Below are positions 1-28,830 of a stretch of 64,000 nucleotides of DNA, piece after piece. This DNA is from Lumbricus terrestris (taxonomy: Eukaryota; Annelida; Clitellata; Crassiclitellata; Lumbricidae). The DNA lies in NCBI GenBank assembly GCA_949752735.1, contig OX457036.1, positions 10,707,609-10,771,608 on the forward strand, read 5' to 3'. Position 1 is the first letter of the stretch. Each line of letters opens with the position of its first letter. The position numbers and the translations under genes are program-made. The notes below the pieces were generated by a model. The model was not told the DNA's origin. It saw nothing but the letters and a program-made list of their open reading frames with translations, and made no database searches.

Positions 1-633
1 AGATAGTTTTTCAAATAGTTTTCACAGACAATTTAGTCAAGGCTGATTTGTTAATTAACGCAGACAAAACAATATCCAGTTTGTGTGATGCTGGGAGGAG
101 ATTCTCGCCAAGGGCGGATCCAGAACGTTCCGAAGGGGGGCCAAAATTTTCGGTCTTGTTGGTGGAACAGGGGAAAAATTTGGTGTGATTTGGTTTGACG
201 AACTTTTTTTAGTCATCGACCAATTTTCAGGGAAAAAGAAGATACCAATTCATCCGCCAAAAAAGTTGATGACTTTTTTTTAGTCATCGACCAATTTTCC
301 GGGATAAGAACATACCATTTCAACCGCTAAATCGAACGGGGGGCCACGTCCCATACGATTTTGTAATGGGGAGTGGCCTGATGTCCTGTTTTTCTCTCCC
401 GCTACATTTATTTAATAGCTTGTTGAAACCAAATGGGGTGGGGCCACGTCCCATGCAATATTTTTATGGGGGGGAGCATGGCCGGATTGGCCCCCTGCAT
501 ACATACATGCATACATACATACATTGTTTGGTATGCAGACAGCATATTAAACAAACTAAATGAAATAAAAGACCTGTTGTCACTTTTACCTGTCAACGTG
601 CTAAGACCTGGTTAACCGAAAACCAAGCTGATC
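1..633. repeat. Degraded MITE-like repeat fragments, no gene
   Basis: There is no supportable gene here. Between about 105 and 500 there are G-rich/A-rich pieces in which TTTAGTCATCGACCAATTTT occurs twice about 77 bp apart, and GGCCACGTCCCAT also occurs twice. The same vocabulary (GCCAAAATTT, GTTGATGAC, TTTAGTCAT) recurs near 8.5, 33.2, 40.3 and 59.5 kb, so this is an interspersed repeat family. A short ATAC microsatellite lies at about 498-525. Confidence 0.5.
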
Positions 634-635
634 TA

Positions 636-1808
636 CAGGGTGCGCCAAAAAAAGTAATCCCCTACGGCTTTTTGTCAATATCTTGGTCAAAAATAGGAAT
701 TTTTCAAATCCAGTTTTACGGGCTTGAAGGTAATTCATATCTACGTACAATAGCCAAATTTCATCGCCATATCTGAAACAGAACAAAAGTTATATCACTT
801 TTAGTGAGGTCACCCACCGTTTTTTGACGATTCAAAAACGCGACGCAACAAAAAGTAAGAAAAAACCAATTTAATTATTCTGGCCAATATCATGGCCGGA
901 AGTAAGAATTTTGAAATGAAATTTTACAGGCTTAAAGACAATTCATATTTGCACATGATGGCCAGATTTCAGCAAAATATTTCAAACAGAATAAAAGTTA
1001 TGGCACTTTTAAAGAGGCCACCCACCGTTTTTTGACGATTCAAAGACGTGACGCAGCAAAAAGGTAGCAAAAACACGATTTTATTTAGTCTCATCTCAAA
1101 TAATTGTTATCAAATAGCCTTGATATTGCCAGATGATCATTGTTATAACTATTGACAAAGGAACAGGGCACCAGCGTAGCTGCACGTCACTGAGAAGTCA
1201 CTTAGCAAGATGACAATAAAATCGGTAAATAAGGAATCTGTCAGCTTAATCAACAGCTTCATCAAGAACTTTGCAAAGAGACTCAAAAGAAGTTTTGGCA
1301 CTGGTGGTGGGCACATTGAGCACAAGTTGTGAAGCACTGCTAAGTTCATTTGACAACAGTTATTTGAGATGAGACTTAATAAAAGCGTGTTTTTGTTACT
1401 TTTTGTTGCGTTTCGTTTTTGAATCGTCAAAAACGGTGGGTGGCCTCACTAAAAGTGGTATAACTTTTGTCGTGTTTGAAATATTTTGATAAAATCTGGC
1501 CATCATATGCAGGTATGAATTGTCTTTAAGCGTGTAAAATTTCATATCGATATTCTTACTTTTGGCCAAGATATTGGCCAAAAACCTAATTTTTGTTGCG
1601 CTTCGTTTTTGAATCGTCAAAAAACGCTGGGTGGCCTCACTAAAAGTGATATAACTTTTGTTCTGTTTGAAATATGTTTTTAAAATTTGACCACTGTACG
1701 TAAATATGAATTGCCCTTAAGTCTGTAAAGTTTCATTTAAAAATTCGTATGTTCGGCCAAGATATGGGCAAAAAACCGTAGGGGATTACTTTTTTTTGGC
1801 GCACCCTG
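636..1808. mobile_element. Fold-back TIR element, copy A
   Basis: The termini are inverted: CAGGGTGCGCCAAAA at the left, and its complement ending GGCGCACCCTG at the right. A TA dinucleotide flanks each side (634-635, 1809-1810), as expected for a Tc1/mariner-like target site. The arms are long (about 450 bp each) and largely inverted copies of one another, including a repeated GATTCAAAAACG-type word. A single-copy core lies at about 1130-1370. No transposase is present; small open frames are shadows of the inverted arms. Related copies lie at 34960-35651 and 41977-43145. Confidence 0.8.
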
Positions 1809-2025
1809 TAATTAACTATTGATTTATAGGTAAATCTAGAGGCGATGGGAGGGTGGCGGTGGTGTGGGGTTTTTAATAAAGCAAGAAGCTTTCGTTGAGG
1901 TCCTTACGGATGTAGTGGAAGCATCTTCCTCCCGTTCGTTTGAAGGATTATTTATCCGTTTACCACACAACCGAGGCTCGTCGATAACAGGCGTAATACA
2001 CAGACCTCCTAGTCTGTACTTAGAT

Positions 2026-3113
2026 CAGTGGTTCTCAAAGTGGTGGTCCGCGGACCGGCGCCGGTCCGCGGAGTCCTGACCACTGGTCCGTGAAGAAGTC
2101 TGAGAGTGAAAACTTAATTATTGTTATTAATTTATACATTTAAAATTGTAAAATTATTCCAAATCTTGTTCAAAATTTATTAAAAATTCTGTCTCAAAAT
2201 TTAAAAATACATTACCCTGCAGTGCCTTATTTTATCTTGCCAAATGGCTATTCATACAATTATTTTATTTCTTCTGAATTTATTAACTTTCGTCTATAAC
2301 TGCAGTCAGTTTCGTGTTTATGTCTGTTGATCTATGCTCAGCGATAGTAAACGTTGATCAAGCATTGCTGGACGTAGATCTGTTAATTTTCTAACATAAT
2401 ATAAAAAAAATTATATAAGCAAATCGACCGTTCACACGAAAATATGATCCACAATATTTAAAATGAGATATTTTGATTTCTGTGTTTTATTTCGAGCAGG
2501 TGTTTCCATCATTAGCGCAAAACCTTATAGTAGGCCTAGGCCTAATGTGTCATTGTCTATAGCCTACATCAGTGGTTCTCAAAGTGGTGGTCCGCGGACC
2601 GGCGCCGGTCCGCGGAGTCCTGACCACTGGTCCGTGAAGAAGTCTGAGAGTGAAAACTTAATTATTGTTATTAATTTATACATTTAAAATTGTAAAATTA
2701 TTCCAAATCTTGTTCAAAATTTATTAAAAATTCTGTCTCAAAATTTAAAAATACATTACCCTGCAGTGCCTTATTTTATCTTGCCAAATGGCTATTCATA
2801 CAATTATTTTATTTCTTCTGAATTTATTAACTTTCGTCTATAACTGCAGTCAGTTTCGTGTTTATGTCTGTTGATCTATGCTCAGCGATAGTAAACGTTG
2901 ATCAAGCATTGCTGGACGTAGATCTGTTAATTTTCTAACATAATATAAAAAAAATTATATAAGCAAATCGACCGTTCACACGAAAATATGATCCACAATA
3001 TTTAAAATGAGATATTTTGATTTCTGTGTTTTATTTCGAGCAGGTGTTTCCATCATTAGCGCAAAACCTTATAGTAGGCCTAGGCCTAATGTGTCATTGT
3101 CTATAGCCTACAT
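2026..3113. repeat. Tandem duplication of 544 bp
   Basis: Positions 2026-2569 and 2570-3113 read the same by eye along their whole length, with no mismatch noticed. Both begin with the element's left terminus and end in AGCCTACAT. The single-copy continuation resumes at 3114. This is either a very recent duplication or a possible assembly artefact. Confidence 0.85.
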
Positions 3114-3254
3114 GTATGTTTGCAGATCCTCTTATAGGTCTACATTAACAAAATTCTTATCTTGTTTGAAACTTTGAGTTCAACTTTTAAAAATGTAATT
3201 AAGTGACATTGGAAAAAAAATTAAATGTTATTAAGGATTTTTTAATTAATGAAA

Positions 3255-3520
3255 CAAATAGCTTATTATAAATTTATTCATACATTCATTTCGATAATTT
3301 ATATAGAGCCTCTTCGAGAAACCTACTCCGAGGCGCTACCAGCTCAGCCACAGCTAAAAAAAATATTTGAGCAACTTATAAAAAGCAGGTGAATTTAGTC
3401 TAGGCGTAAGTCACAAGGTTTGTGGGAGGCCATTCCAGATAGCGGGACCACAATAGAAAAAGGCTCGACGCTGTCTGGTAGAAGTTCGAACTCGAGGAAT
3501 AAATAACCCTATAGGTCTAC
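3255..3520 (-). mobile_element. LINE 3' end (CR1/L2-like RT C-terminus) inside the hAT element
   Basis: On the minus strand, about 3510-3410 encodes a peptide of the form RRAFFYCGPAIWNGLP, the typical C-terminus of CR1/L2/Jockey-group reverse transcriptases. It is followed by the 3' tail read as GCGCCTCGGAGTAGG...TATATAAAT, ending in ATTC-type tandem units. The segment is absent from the equivalent place in the related element at 25939-26703, so it is a secondary insertion. It is truncated and non-coding today. Confidence 0.65.
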
Positions 3521-3955
3521 TAGTATTTTTTTTATAATAGCCTATAGTTCGCTTTTGTTTGCGCTTGTCATTAAAGTTAGTGGTCCGCGAGCTTCCCAAA
3601 AAAATTATTGCCGGTCCGTGGCCTGCAGAAGTTTGAGAACCACTGACTTAGATGACTGTACCTGAGCAAACGGCATCTTTTATCCGTTTACCGTTCGACT
3701 ACAGTGTTAGTCCTGAATAGAAAATAGTACAGCACACATGAGGGCCCCATGACTTATCCCGGTCACCGACTTGACAGTCAAAGTAATGCTTATAATATTA
3801 TGCAGTTTTGAGCCTCTGTGTAAGATTCTTTCGTTGGTCATGTAGCAGAAATTGTCAGGGTCATTAACACAACTTCTTCTGCTCATAATTGAAATTGTCG
3901 AGGGTCAGTAAGTAATTTTGTCAGAAAAAACCCGGCAAAAAGGTTTAATTTTGTT

Positions 3956-4704
3956 CAGGCCCGGCCCTAGGGCCTAGGCCCCAGGGTTTGCGGGGCCCAA
4001 GGCAGCATGCAGCGAGTCTCCAGGCAAAAATTTACTAAGTTCATTGCTTGTCAATACAGCATTGACACTATAATTATGTAGACCTATTTAAGTAATACTG
4101 GTCTAGTTAGCGTATACACCGGTAAGTGCGAGATGCATTCGTCTGTTGGTTGCAACGGACTGCGGTTCAAGCCCCGGGCTAGGAGTTGACATTCAGAGAT
4201 TTAGATATCTCGGGTTAGCACGTGTGGGACGCAGGGGCGCAAGCACCTGCGGAGCGACCTTGGACAAGTTGCTTACCCATCATTGTCTGTGGGGAAGGCA
4301 ACGGGAAACCACTTCACTCATCTCATCCCCAGGGGCGTAAGCCAATGAACCTGCCTTCGGGCAGAGCACCATCATCATCATCATTTAAGTAATACAAAAT
4401 CACGGGCGCATGGAAGTTTTGATGAGTCTTAGCTATTTGTTCATTTTTTTAAATTAATTCAACGTGCAGGCCTACAAAATAGGTCTAGCTGTGACTCGGT
4501 TTAGCAGTAAATTTATAGATCGTTGTATCCAAAATCATCTATCACATTCACTCGGCACATTGACTGCAATTGAACATAGTTGATATGCGACGTAACCTTT
4601 ATCAATCTCAACAAAATAAAACATTTATAGCCAGCTGCGCGAGGCCCTGGAAGCGCGGGGCCCAAGGCTGTCGCCTCGCTCGCCTTGCCCTAAGACCGGG
4701 CCTG
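3956..4704. mobile_element. hAT-type TIR element (CAGGCCCGGCCC family)
   Basis: The left end is CAGGCCCGGCCCTAGGGC and the right end GCCCTAAGACCGGGCCTG. Flanking 8-bp duplications are nearly perfect (ATTTTGTT at 3948-3955, ATTTGGTT at 4705-4712). No transposase frame is present. It contains a SINE-like insertion at about 4085-4380. Confidence 0.75.
4085..4380 (+). mobile_element. SINE-like element with a box-B-like motif
   Basis: A GGTTCAAGCCC motif resembling a pol III B box lies at about 4161. It is followed by a SINE-like body (GCGACCTTGGACAAGTTGC, similar in layout to the other SINEs here) and an ATC-repeat 3' tail at about 4369-4383. The A box is unclear. It is nested in the hAT element 3956-4704. 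Confidence 0.45.
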
Positions 4705-4907
4705 ATTTGGTTTATTCAGCGAGTTGAGTCGAACCATAGTGCCGTGTTAAGCAACAACTAAAAACAAATGACTCACTACAGCATAATGCAATTAATTACA
4801 ATTACGAAAACACGAACAGCCTCATAACTAAAAATCTAGACGTATTGGAGAAAAACGGATTTCTGATTTGGAATCAGCACACCAAATTTAGTAAGGTAAG
4901 TTCAATG

Positions 4908-5066
4908 CAGTGGCGTAGCCAGGAATTTTTCATGGGGGGGTTTCATGGCCGGAAATCCTGTTTTTTGCTATTTTTTCATACTTAAATGGAAAAATAACCT
5001 TAAAAAACCTTTTTCCGGAACCAATGGGGGGTTTGACCCCCGAAACCCCCCTTGCCTACGCCACTG
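4908..5066. mobile_element. hAT-type MITE (CAGTGGCGTAGCC family)
   Basis: The 159-bp element has ends CAGTGGCGTAGCCAGGA and CCTTGCCTACGCCACTG. Flanks GTTCAATG (4900-4907) and GTTCAAGG (5067-5074) match at 7 of 8 positions. A sister copy in the opposite orientation lies at 54774-54930. Confidence 0.8.
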
Positions 5067-5443
5067 GTTCAAGGAATACCATAGTAGCAAAATGCTTGTT
5101 GACCAGTGTTAGCCTATAGTAGTCTATACACTAAGCTTACACACTACACAGTATAGCCTACTGTTACTCGCTATAGGTTTATTGCTGGCGCTATAATGCC
5201 ATGAAAGCTGAAACTCTAAACTCTTTGGCTGTCTTCTTATATGATTAGTCTGCTGATTTTCTGGACTAGACTGTGGTTTCGACTTGGTGCATCATCGATT
5301 CATGCCGTGTGTATTTAGACAAAAGGTGTATAAATTGCTTCCGATAATTCAATTAAATATAACGCATGACGTCACACAATCGTTTGTCGTATCCTATGCA
5401 GTATGTAAGGCGGTTGAACGTCACACATCCCATCGAGGGCTGT

Positions 5444-5874
5444 AGGAAAATACGTTGCGTTCCGCGTCGAGACCTTTGCCAGAGGAGCGCTGTATAGGAA
5501 AATACGTTGCGTTCCGCGTCGAGACCTTTGCCAGAGGAGCGCTGTATAGGAAAATACGTTGCGTTCCGCGTCGAGACCTTTGCCAGAGGAGCGCAGTATA
5601 TATAGGAAAATACGTTTCGTTCCGCGTCGAGACCTTTAATTGCCAGAGGAGCGCAGTATATATAGGAAAATACGTTGCGTTCCGCGTCGAGACCTTTGCC
5701 AGTGAGCGCAGTATATATAGGAAAATACGTTGCGTTCCGCGTCGAGACCTTTGCCAGAGGAGCGCAGTATATATAGGAAAATACGTTGCGTTCCGCGTCG
5801 AGACCTTTGCCAGAGGAGCGCAGTATATATAGGAAAATACGTTGCGTTCCGCGTCGAGACCTTTGCCAGTGACG
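5444..5874. repeat. Minisatellite, 8 units of 52-60 bp
   Basis: Eight units begin AGGAAAATACGTT at 5444, 5496, 5548, 5604, 5664, 5719, 5775 and 5831. Each contains GCGTTCCGCGTCGAGACC. The first three units are joined by GCTGTATAGG; later ones carry the longer TATATATAGG joint. The GC-rich units lack stop codons in several frames, giving long spurious frames on both strands. Confidence 0.9.
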
Positions 5875-5986
5875 TAAGTCGTCTGCATTTCTAAGCAATG
5901 TATGCAAATCTCTAATCACACAGCCATGGTTTTGGACCGCTGGTCGTTTTGTAATTATGACAAACACTTTATATCGTAATCGTAAT

Positions 5987-6126
5987 CAGTGGCGGCGCCA
6001 GGATTTCAGTTTGGAGGGCTAAAGGGGGTTAATCGTCCAATAAAATTAATTTTCACATGGGGAAAAAATGGATGGCCTTTTTAGGGGGGACTCAGCCCCC
6101 CTAGCCCGCCCCTAGCGCCGCCACTG
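5987..6126. mobile_element. hAT-type MITE (CAGTGGCGGCGCC family)
   Basis: The 140-bp element has ends CAGTGGCGGCGCCAGGATTT and CTAGCGCCGCCACTG. A perfect 8-bp duplication ATCGTAAT flanks it at 5979-5986 and 6127-6134. Related elements are at 40164-40466 and 52285-55992. Confidence 0.85.
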
Positions 6127-6884
6127 ATCGTAATCGTAATCTTCTAATTTCTAAAGCGCCACTGGAAACCAAGCGCGGGGCACCGGCTTATATGTAGGCC
6201 TATGCATATGCCTGCATGCATGCACAGTTATGTGCGCATGTAAGCATGTATGTACTATGTAGGCATTGCCGGAAACTGCAATGTGATCTTTCTGCCACGC
6301 TGTCAATAAACTCTACATTTTGATTAGATAAATATTTACTGGTTGATAAGTTTGTATCTCGAAGTAGGCTATAGTCAATTTGTTACCTTCTAAATTAAGT
6401 GACTAAGCGACGATATCTTTCATTCAGCCAACATGACAACGAACCAACCTTTTAGGTCTGATGAACTAAGTCTTTAGAGGTACCAGCATACTGCAGTCTA
6501 TATTTACAATGCGTGAAGCGTTTAAGCCTATAGATACGCTTTGCAGTATATCCACAATAGCACTACCGATGCAGGGGTTACTGGCCTCTGACTTGAATAT
6601 GTATATATATATATAAATGTATATAAGACTTATACATGTATATACCGCGTAAACTGCTGTCAAAGAGTGCGTTTTAGGCTTAAAAGTTTTCCGGTGCTGA
6701 AGCAGCACAAGACCCGATCATAAAATAGCTACGCTGTGCCAGCTATATGCAAATTTTAGTTGTTTGAAAACTATTTTAACAGCTGTGTTGTCATTGGCAC
6801 TTAAAAATAATAGGCCTACCGATGTTAACTGATGTTAAACCCAATATTGAAAAGTACTATCAATTAATTAATTAATTAATCAAT
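6127..6884. other. No gene seen
   Basis: AT-rich unique-looking sequence with short TA and TGCATGCA-type simple runs (6190-6250, 6598-6616) and an ATTA run (6866-6888). Short frames here have no recognisable domain. Confidence 0.5.
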
Positions 6885-7205
6885 TAATTCATTCATTCAT
6901 TCATTCATGCACTCATTCATTCATGCATTTATTCATTCATTCACTCGTTCATTCATTCCGAGAATTTATATGGGTCTAGCGCCTCTTCAAGAGGACTACT
7001 CAGAGGCGCTCCCAGCCCAACCATAACCAAGCATAAGGATTTGAGCGACTTATAAAAAGCAGAGGGGTTTAGCCTAAGCATCAATCGCAAGGCTAATGGA
7101 AGGACATTTTAGAATCAGATGGTGGGAATCACAATCGAAAAGACTCGACGATGACTGATAGAAGTGGGAGCTAGCGGAGCCGAAAGCTCCCCTAAGGATT
7201 ATCTA
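6885..7205 (-). mobile_element. LINE 3' end (CR1/L2-like)
   Basis: An ATTC-type tandem tail (6885-6958) is followed by the minus-strand LINE 3' tail (TATAT.GGTCTAGCGCCTCTTCAAGAGG...CTCAGAGGCGC). Further in is degraded reverse-transcriptase C-terminal coding sequence on the minus strand, similar in layout to 3255-3520. It is strongly 5'-truncated. Confidence 0.6.
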
Positions 7206-8203
7206 GCTCCTATTAAGACTCACCGTTAGAACAAAAGCAGAGTTCTCCAACGTCAAAACAGAGAACGTCCGATTTCTGTCTGAAGCACAGAATTTCAATC
7301 ATTGAACATAAAATGCGTTTATTTACAAATACGGCCTAATAATTGCTATGCTATCGGGTTTTTCGTTGAAATGTACGAACAGACACAATAATTTTGATGT
7401 AGGCATGTATACGTGATTGTGTGACGTCACGTGACTAATAACAGGCACTTCTCAGATAGACAGTGAGAGGACAATAAATTGATAACGCGCATTTTCTGTA
7501 AGCTTACTCACAAAGTGAGTGAGTAATGATCTGGTGAAGAAGATGCGAACTGTTAGACCACCTTAGTCTGTTAAAATGTGACTCGCATAAGCTTACCTCC
7601 CAAGTTTTGCTCTTGTCCTGATTCAGAGTGATATCGAAACTCAGAAATTGCGATTAGAACAAAATAGAAAATTCTCATAAAGCAAATTATCAGGGTTTTT
7701 CAGGGCCTAAATGAACGGAGTCGTCAGCACTAAGTCTTAGCATAGAAGCATGCTGATCATGGCCAGGGTCTTTAACTGTATACGGACGGTGCTCAATAAC
7801 AGTAATGGCGGGTTATGATCAATACATATGCTTGGCTTTCTTTCAATGAGATTTCACGCTGTGGAAACTGGAAAGCATGGGCGGCATTACGATAGAACAT
7901 GGTGTAAAACACTGGATTCCAGTACAGTAAGAAATGAGCGGTTGCGCAGCCCAACGTAGGTTACTCAGTAGGCTACAGCTCTCCTGTTCAAATAAATCGA
8001 TTTATTTGTTATAAACCTCGCAACGACTATTATTCATTCATACAGGTATTATACTAAGCAGTTACAAGCGAAGCCATACCTTTCAGCAGTGACTGCCAAA
8101 TAATAATTTGCGGTGTTGTTAATCATGCAAATAATGATTATTCCATTATTAATATTTATTATCATTTCCATTATGTAACTTCAACCTTTGTTTTAAATGA
8201 CAG
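7206..8203. other. Upstream region of the AAA ATPase gene, no exon recognised
   Basis: AT-rich, unique-looking sequence. A promoter or 5' untranslated exon of the downstream gene could lie here, but I cannot identify one. An acceptor-like stretch ending ACAG directly precedes the first recognised exon at 8204. Confidence 0.4.
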
Positions 8204-8208
8204 CGATC

Positions 8209-25067
<16,859 letters not shown>

Positions 25068-25096
25068 CGTGTGGGTATGATGTACTCATCTTTTTG

Positions 25097-25307
25097 TGGG
25101 TTTGGCAGTGTAGTGGGTATGTTCATTACCTTGCAGCTGGAGGGTTGCAGGTTCGAATCCACGTCAAGCCGTTGAGTAAGGACCTTGGGGAAGTTCTTCA
25201 CTCGTAATTACTCATCGCTTCGGCGTGAAACTCTGATTCAGTGTCCGCACTGTAGTCGGGAGCGCTTCTGAGTAGTAATATTGAAAGGGCACTATATCAA
25301 GTGCACA
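25097..25307 (+). mobile_element. tRNA-derived SINE, diverged copy
   Basis: GGCAGTGTAGTGG resembles a pol III A box and GGTTCGAATCC is a canonical B box, 40-50 bp apart. A body follows (AAGGACCTTGGGGAAGTTC, CGGCGTGAAACTC), then the 3' tail GAGCGCTTCTGAGTAG...GGGCACTATATCAAGTGCAC. It lies immediately downstream of the AAA gene stop codon, so it may be in the 3' UTR. Confidence 0.8.
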
Positions 25308-25930
25308 TACACATATATATCTTTTGGCTAGGTTACAACGTTAGAGCTAATACTTGTGGTGCTACACGTACAACCTAATCATAATTGTTCTGCAAATTTT
25401 GTGTAACGCTTCCCTCGGACACAGCGAGAAACACGGTCTATTGACTTATTTGGACATAATTCGCTGAATAGTCGTCTATTTCTTCTAAAAAATATTGTGT
25501 GATGTGCCTGTTAGTGACTTCTATCTCCTTTAAACAATCTGGCTCAATCCTTGTCCTTCCCCAAACCGGTCTTCCCCTCCTTGTCAGGCCACCCTCCTAT
25601 TCCAGATTGCCGTATATCCATGAGTTTAACTGATTTCTGATTTCCTTTTTTTCCACTGGGTTCAAGTTGTGCCCACCCTGTATAGAAGCCACTCGTGCAT
25701 GTCCTGAACTTCATGACATCAGCGTTAATGCATACATCACAATCATTAGTATTAAAGTATCTAGTATTAATGTAGCATACGTATAGCTCCATTATCTAAC
25801 TTAGGCTTATATTCTGATGTTTGTATTATAGATCTCTTTGTCTGTTATCGTTGGCACTGTATAATGCAGTCAGTCAGTCACTGTAGTGGATGTCTCAAAA
25901 TGTTGTGCCTAGGTATATTCTTTGTTGGTA
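25308..25930. other. No gene seen
   Basis: Unique-looking AT-rich sequence downstream of the AAA gene. No polyadenylation signal or domain was confidently recognised. Confidence 0.4.
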
Positions 25931-25938
25931 GTGTAGAG

Positions 25939-26703
25939 CAGTGGTTCTCAAAGTGGTGGTCCGCGGACCGGTGCCGGTCCGCGGAGTACTGAGCACCGGT
26001 CCGTGAACGGAGTTAAAATAAATTGTAATTATAAATTGATATATGTTAAATTGTGAAATTATTCAAATAGTTGTCCAAGATTTATAAAAAAATTCTGTCC
26101 CAATATTTAATTTTATTAAATAATTGCAAGCACTTTATATTCATCCATACGGCACATTCAAACAATTAAAATTCATACTGAATTTCTTATAGACCCTATC
26201 TATAACTGGAGTCAGTTTCGTCACAGTATGGTTTCTTGCTTATTTTCTGTTAATCTATATGGTGAGCGATAGTCAACTAAACGCTGATCAAGCATTGATA
26301 GATGTAAATTAGTAAATTTTCTAAAATAGTATAACATTTGAAATATAAACAATGTGTTTGAAGTATTTCAAAGATGAGCTAACGCAAACAAACCTGTCTA
26401 GACAGATTTTTACACCGCTCAGAGCAACGAAAATCATGAAAATTCTTAATTAGTTAAACTTTGAGTTTAACTTTTTAAATTTGCAATGAAATGAGAATTA
26501 AATTGAGAAATAAGTAAAATGCTATTAGCCTACATGGATATGTTTTAAATATTTAAACTATAATTATAAATGGCCTTCTAACAGTCTTTGTGTTATAATA
26601 GTCTAATTTCTTGCGCTCGCCATTAAATTTTCAGTTAGCGGTCCGCGAGCTTCAGCGAAAAATTATTGCCGGTCCGTGGCCTGCAGAAGTTTGAGAACCA
26701 CTG
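25939..26703. mobile_element. hAT-type element (CAGTGGTTCTCAAA family), intact-length copy
   Basis: Ends CAGTGGTTCTCAAAGTGG and GAAGTTTGAGAACCACTG are flanked by the perfect duplication GTGTAGAG (25931-25938, 26704-26711). The 765-bp interior is collinear with 2570-3645 minus its LINE insertion. There is no coding capacity. Confidence 0.92.
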
Positions 26704-27013
26704 GTGTAGAGATTTGCATCAAACTGAAGCAAAATTAAAAGCCGTTATTTTAAATGAGGTCCTTTGTTTAGCGTTGTGTGAATGCAAAGTGGTGAAACCT
26801 CTATCAACGAAGATGTCCGTATGATGATAAACAATGATGGAATAATTTTTAAAGCCATCCTATCTTGTTTCCAAGTGCTTCTGGACCAACCCATGGACAC
26901 CCAAGGCCGAAGCCAGGATTTGATTTTTGGGTGTGTTTCTTCGGAGGAGAATTTCTGACAACCTTTTCTTAGTCGTAAAAATTTCTGATGACCTTTTTTC
27001 CTTTTTTAGGCGT

Positions 27014-27574
27014 CTGTCAGCAGGAAGGGCCGTCCAGCGAATTGGAAAGTGAATTCACGCGCGCACCTCAGAACAACCATCTTACGCTTAACGCAAACTT
27101 GCTATTATTAGAAACTGGGTTGACTTATCGATTTCGTTATTTATTAAACAGTTCCTCGGTTTGAAACTGTTGCGGTTCATTTGTGAAAAGTTCGAATGCG
27201 TCGTTCCATTCTGACATTTTGTTTTTAATATCTGCCGTGTTCAAGTCATGGATGCGTGTCTGCGCTGCCAAGCAGAGAACAAGCAAGAGGAATGTGTCGT
27301 GGTGTGGGGTGAGTGCATAACTCTTGCATGGCGTTGTGGGTGAAGCAGAACAACCGTTGCCCTCTCTGTCAGCAGGAGTGGGTCGTCCAGCGAATCGGAA
27401 AGTGATTTCACGCGCGCACCTCAGAACAACCATCTTACGCTTAACGCAAACTTGCTATTATTAGAAACTGGGTTGACTTATCGATTTTGTTATTTATTAA
27501 ACAGTTCCTCGGTTTGAAACTGTTGCGGTTCATTTGTGAAAAGTTCGAATGCGTCGTTTCATTCTGACATTTTA
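27014..27574. repeat. Pair of ~208-bp direct repeats
   Basis: Positions about 27014-27222 and 27367-27574 share TTCACGCGCGCACCTCAGAA and continue in parallel to CATTCTGACATTTT with only a handful of differences. The ~145-bp spacer is unique. The origin is unknown. Confidence 0.8.
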
Positions 27575-28216
27575 AAGCGTTTTGGATATTTTTTCTTTGC
27601 TGAATAACTATTAAAGTCTCGCTGAGTAAAAAGTGAAATTATCACGCATGGTTATTGGTAGGCTATAGACATAGACCTAATTATATTGATTGCTGTATAA
27701 TTTTTATAATGATTCATATTTTCATAGCGATTTTTTGTGAATTATAATTTGACAGTAGGCTAGCCTTAAGACATAGAGAAAGTTTTATTTATAAATATTA
27801 ATGAAAAGTTTTATTCCAAGAGTTAAATTTTACACACTGCTGAAAAGTATCAAGGACTAAATTGCTCATTAGGGCTAGTAAATATTCAAAATTAAGATGA
27901 ACTAATTATTTGCTTAGTCTGGTCACTTTCGATAATTATTAATAGAAATATTGCTTTGTTTTGTTGAGTATCAATTTTAAATGTTTGCGTGTCCACTATA
28001 AAAAATTCAGAGTAGTTCTTCGATGTCAGCTAGGAATCCAGTGAGAATTATTCCCACCACATTGTTCCGTCGTTAACTATAAAAGACCCAAGTTCATTTT
28101 AGTTAATTTCCTGACCACTATGCAATGTATGCACCCAGGAAAACTAATGAGTTCCCCCTTGGTGATGCGCTTGTTCCCTAAGCCTCAGTTTCCACCCTGA
28201 CTATTTTTATGCGCAT
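27575..28216. other. No gene seen
   Basis: AT-rich, unique-looking sequence without recognisable domains or repeats. Confidence 0.4.
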
Positions 28217-28224
28217 CTCATAGC

Positions 28225-28471
28225 CAGGGCTGTACTGGTAAATTTTAAGAGTACACGCTGACCGGGAGGAAAACCCGACCTGTTCGGCCCCGAAATTTCT
28301 GACCTTTTTTTAGTTATCGGACCAAAAATCTCGTCCATTTTGCCGCGTGTCCCCTGATTCACGCTTTTTACCCGCATATACCTACTTTTCTGGATGTGAG
28401 TTTACGATGCCGTTTTTCACCGGAGGTAAGTATACGCTGTATACTCACGTATACCCTCATGCACAGCCCTG
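28225..28471. mobile_element. hAT-type MITE (CAGGGCTGTAC family)
   Basis: Ends CAGGGCTGTACTGG and CATGCACAGCCCTG are flanked by the perfect 8-bp duplication CTCATAGC (28217-28224, 28472-28479). The interior contains GTATACTCACGTATAC-type words. Confidence 0.85.
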
Positions 28472-28494
28472 CTCATAGCTGCCCTTTTTAGTTG

Positions 28495-28830
<336 letters not shown>

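Larger units (their letters stand above)
2026..3645. mobile_element. Non-autonomous hAT-type element (CAGTGGTTCTCAAA family), internally duplicated
   Basis: Terminal inverted repeats CAGTGGTTCTCAAA and TTTGAGAACCACTG are flanked by a perfect 8-bp duplication ACTTAGAT (2018-2025 and 3646-3653), the hallmark of hAT transposition. The left 544 bp, including the terminal repeat, are present twice in tandem (2026-2569 and 2570-3113). A LINE 3' end has inserted near the right end. There is no transposase. A simpler 765-bp relative lies at 25939-26703. Confidence 0.9.

Noticed and set aside
5353..5967. Open frames of 125-204 codons on both strands
   Set aside because: They read through the 52-60-bp minisatellite. 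Frames are open on both strands because the unit lacks stops, and the peptide is repetitive.
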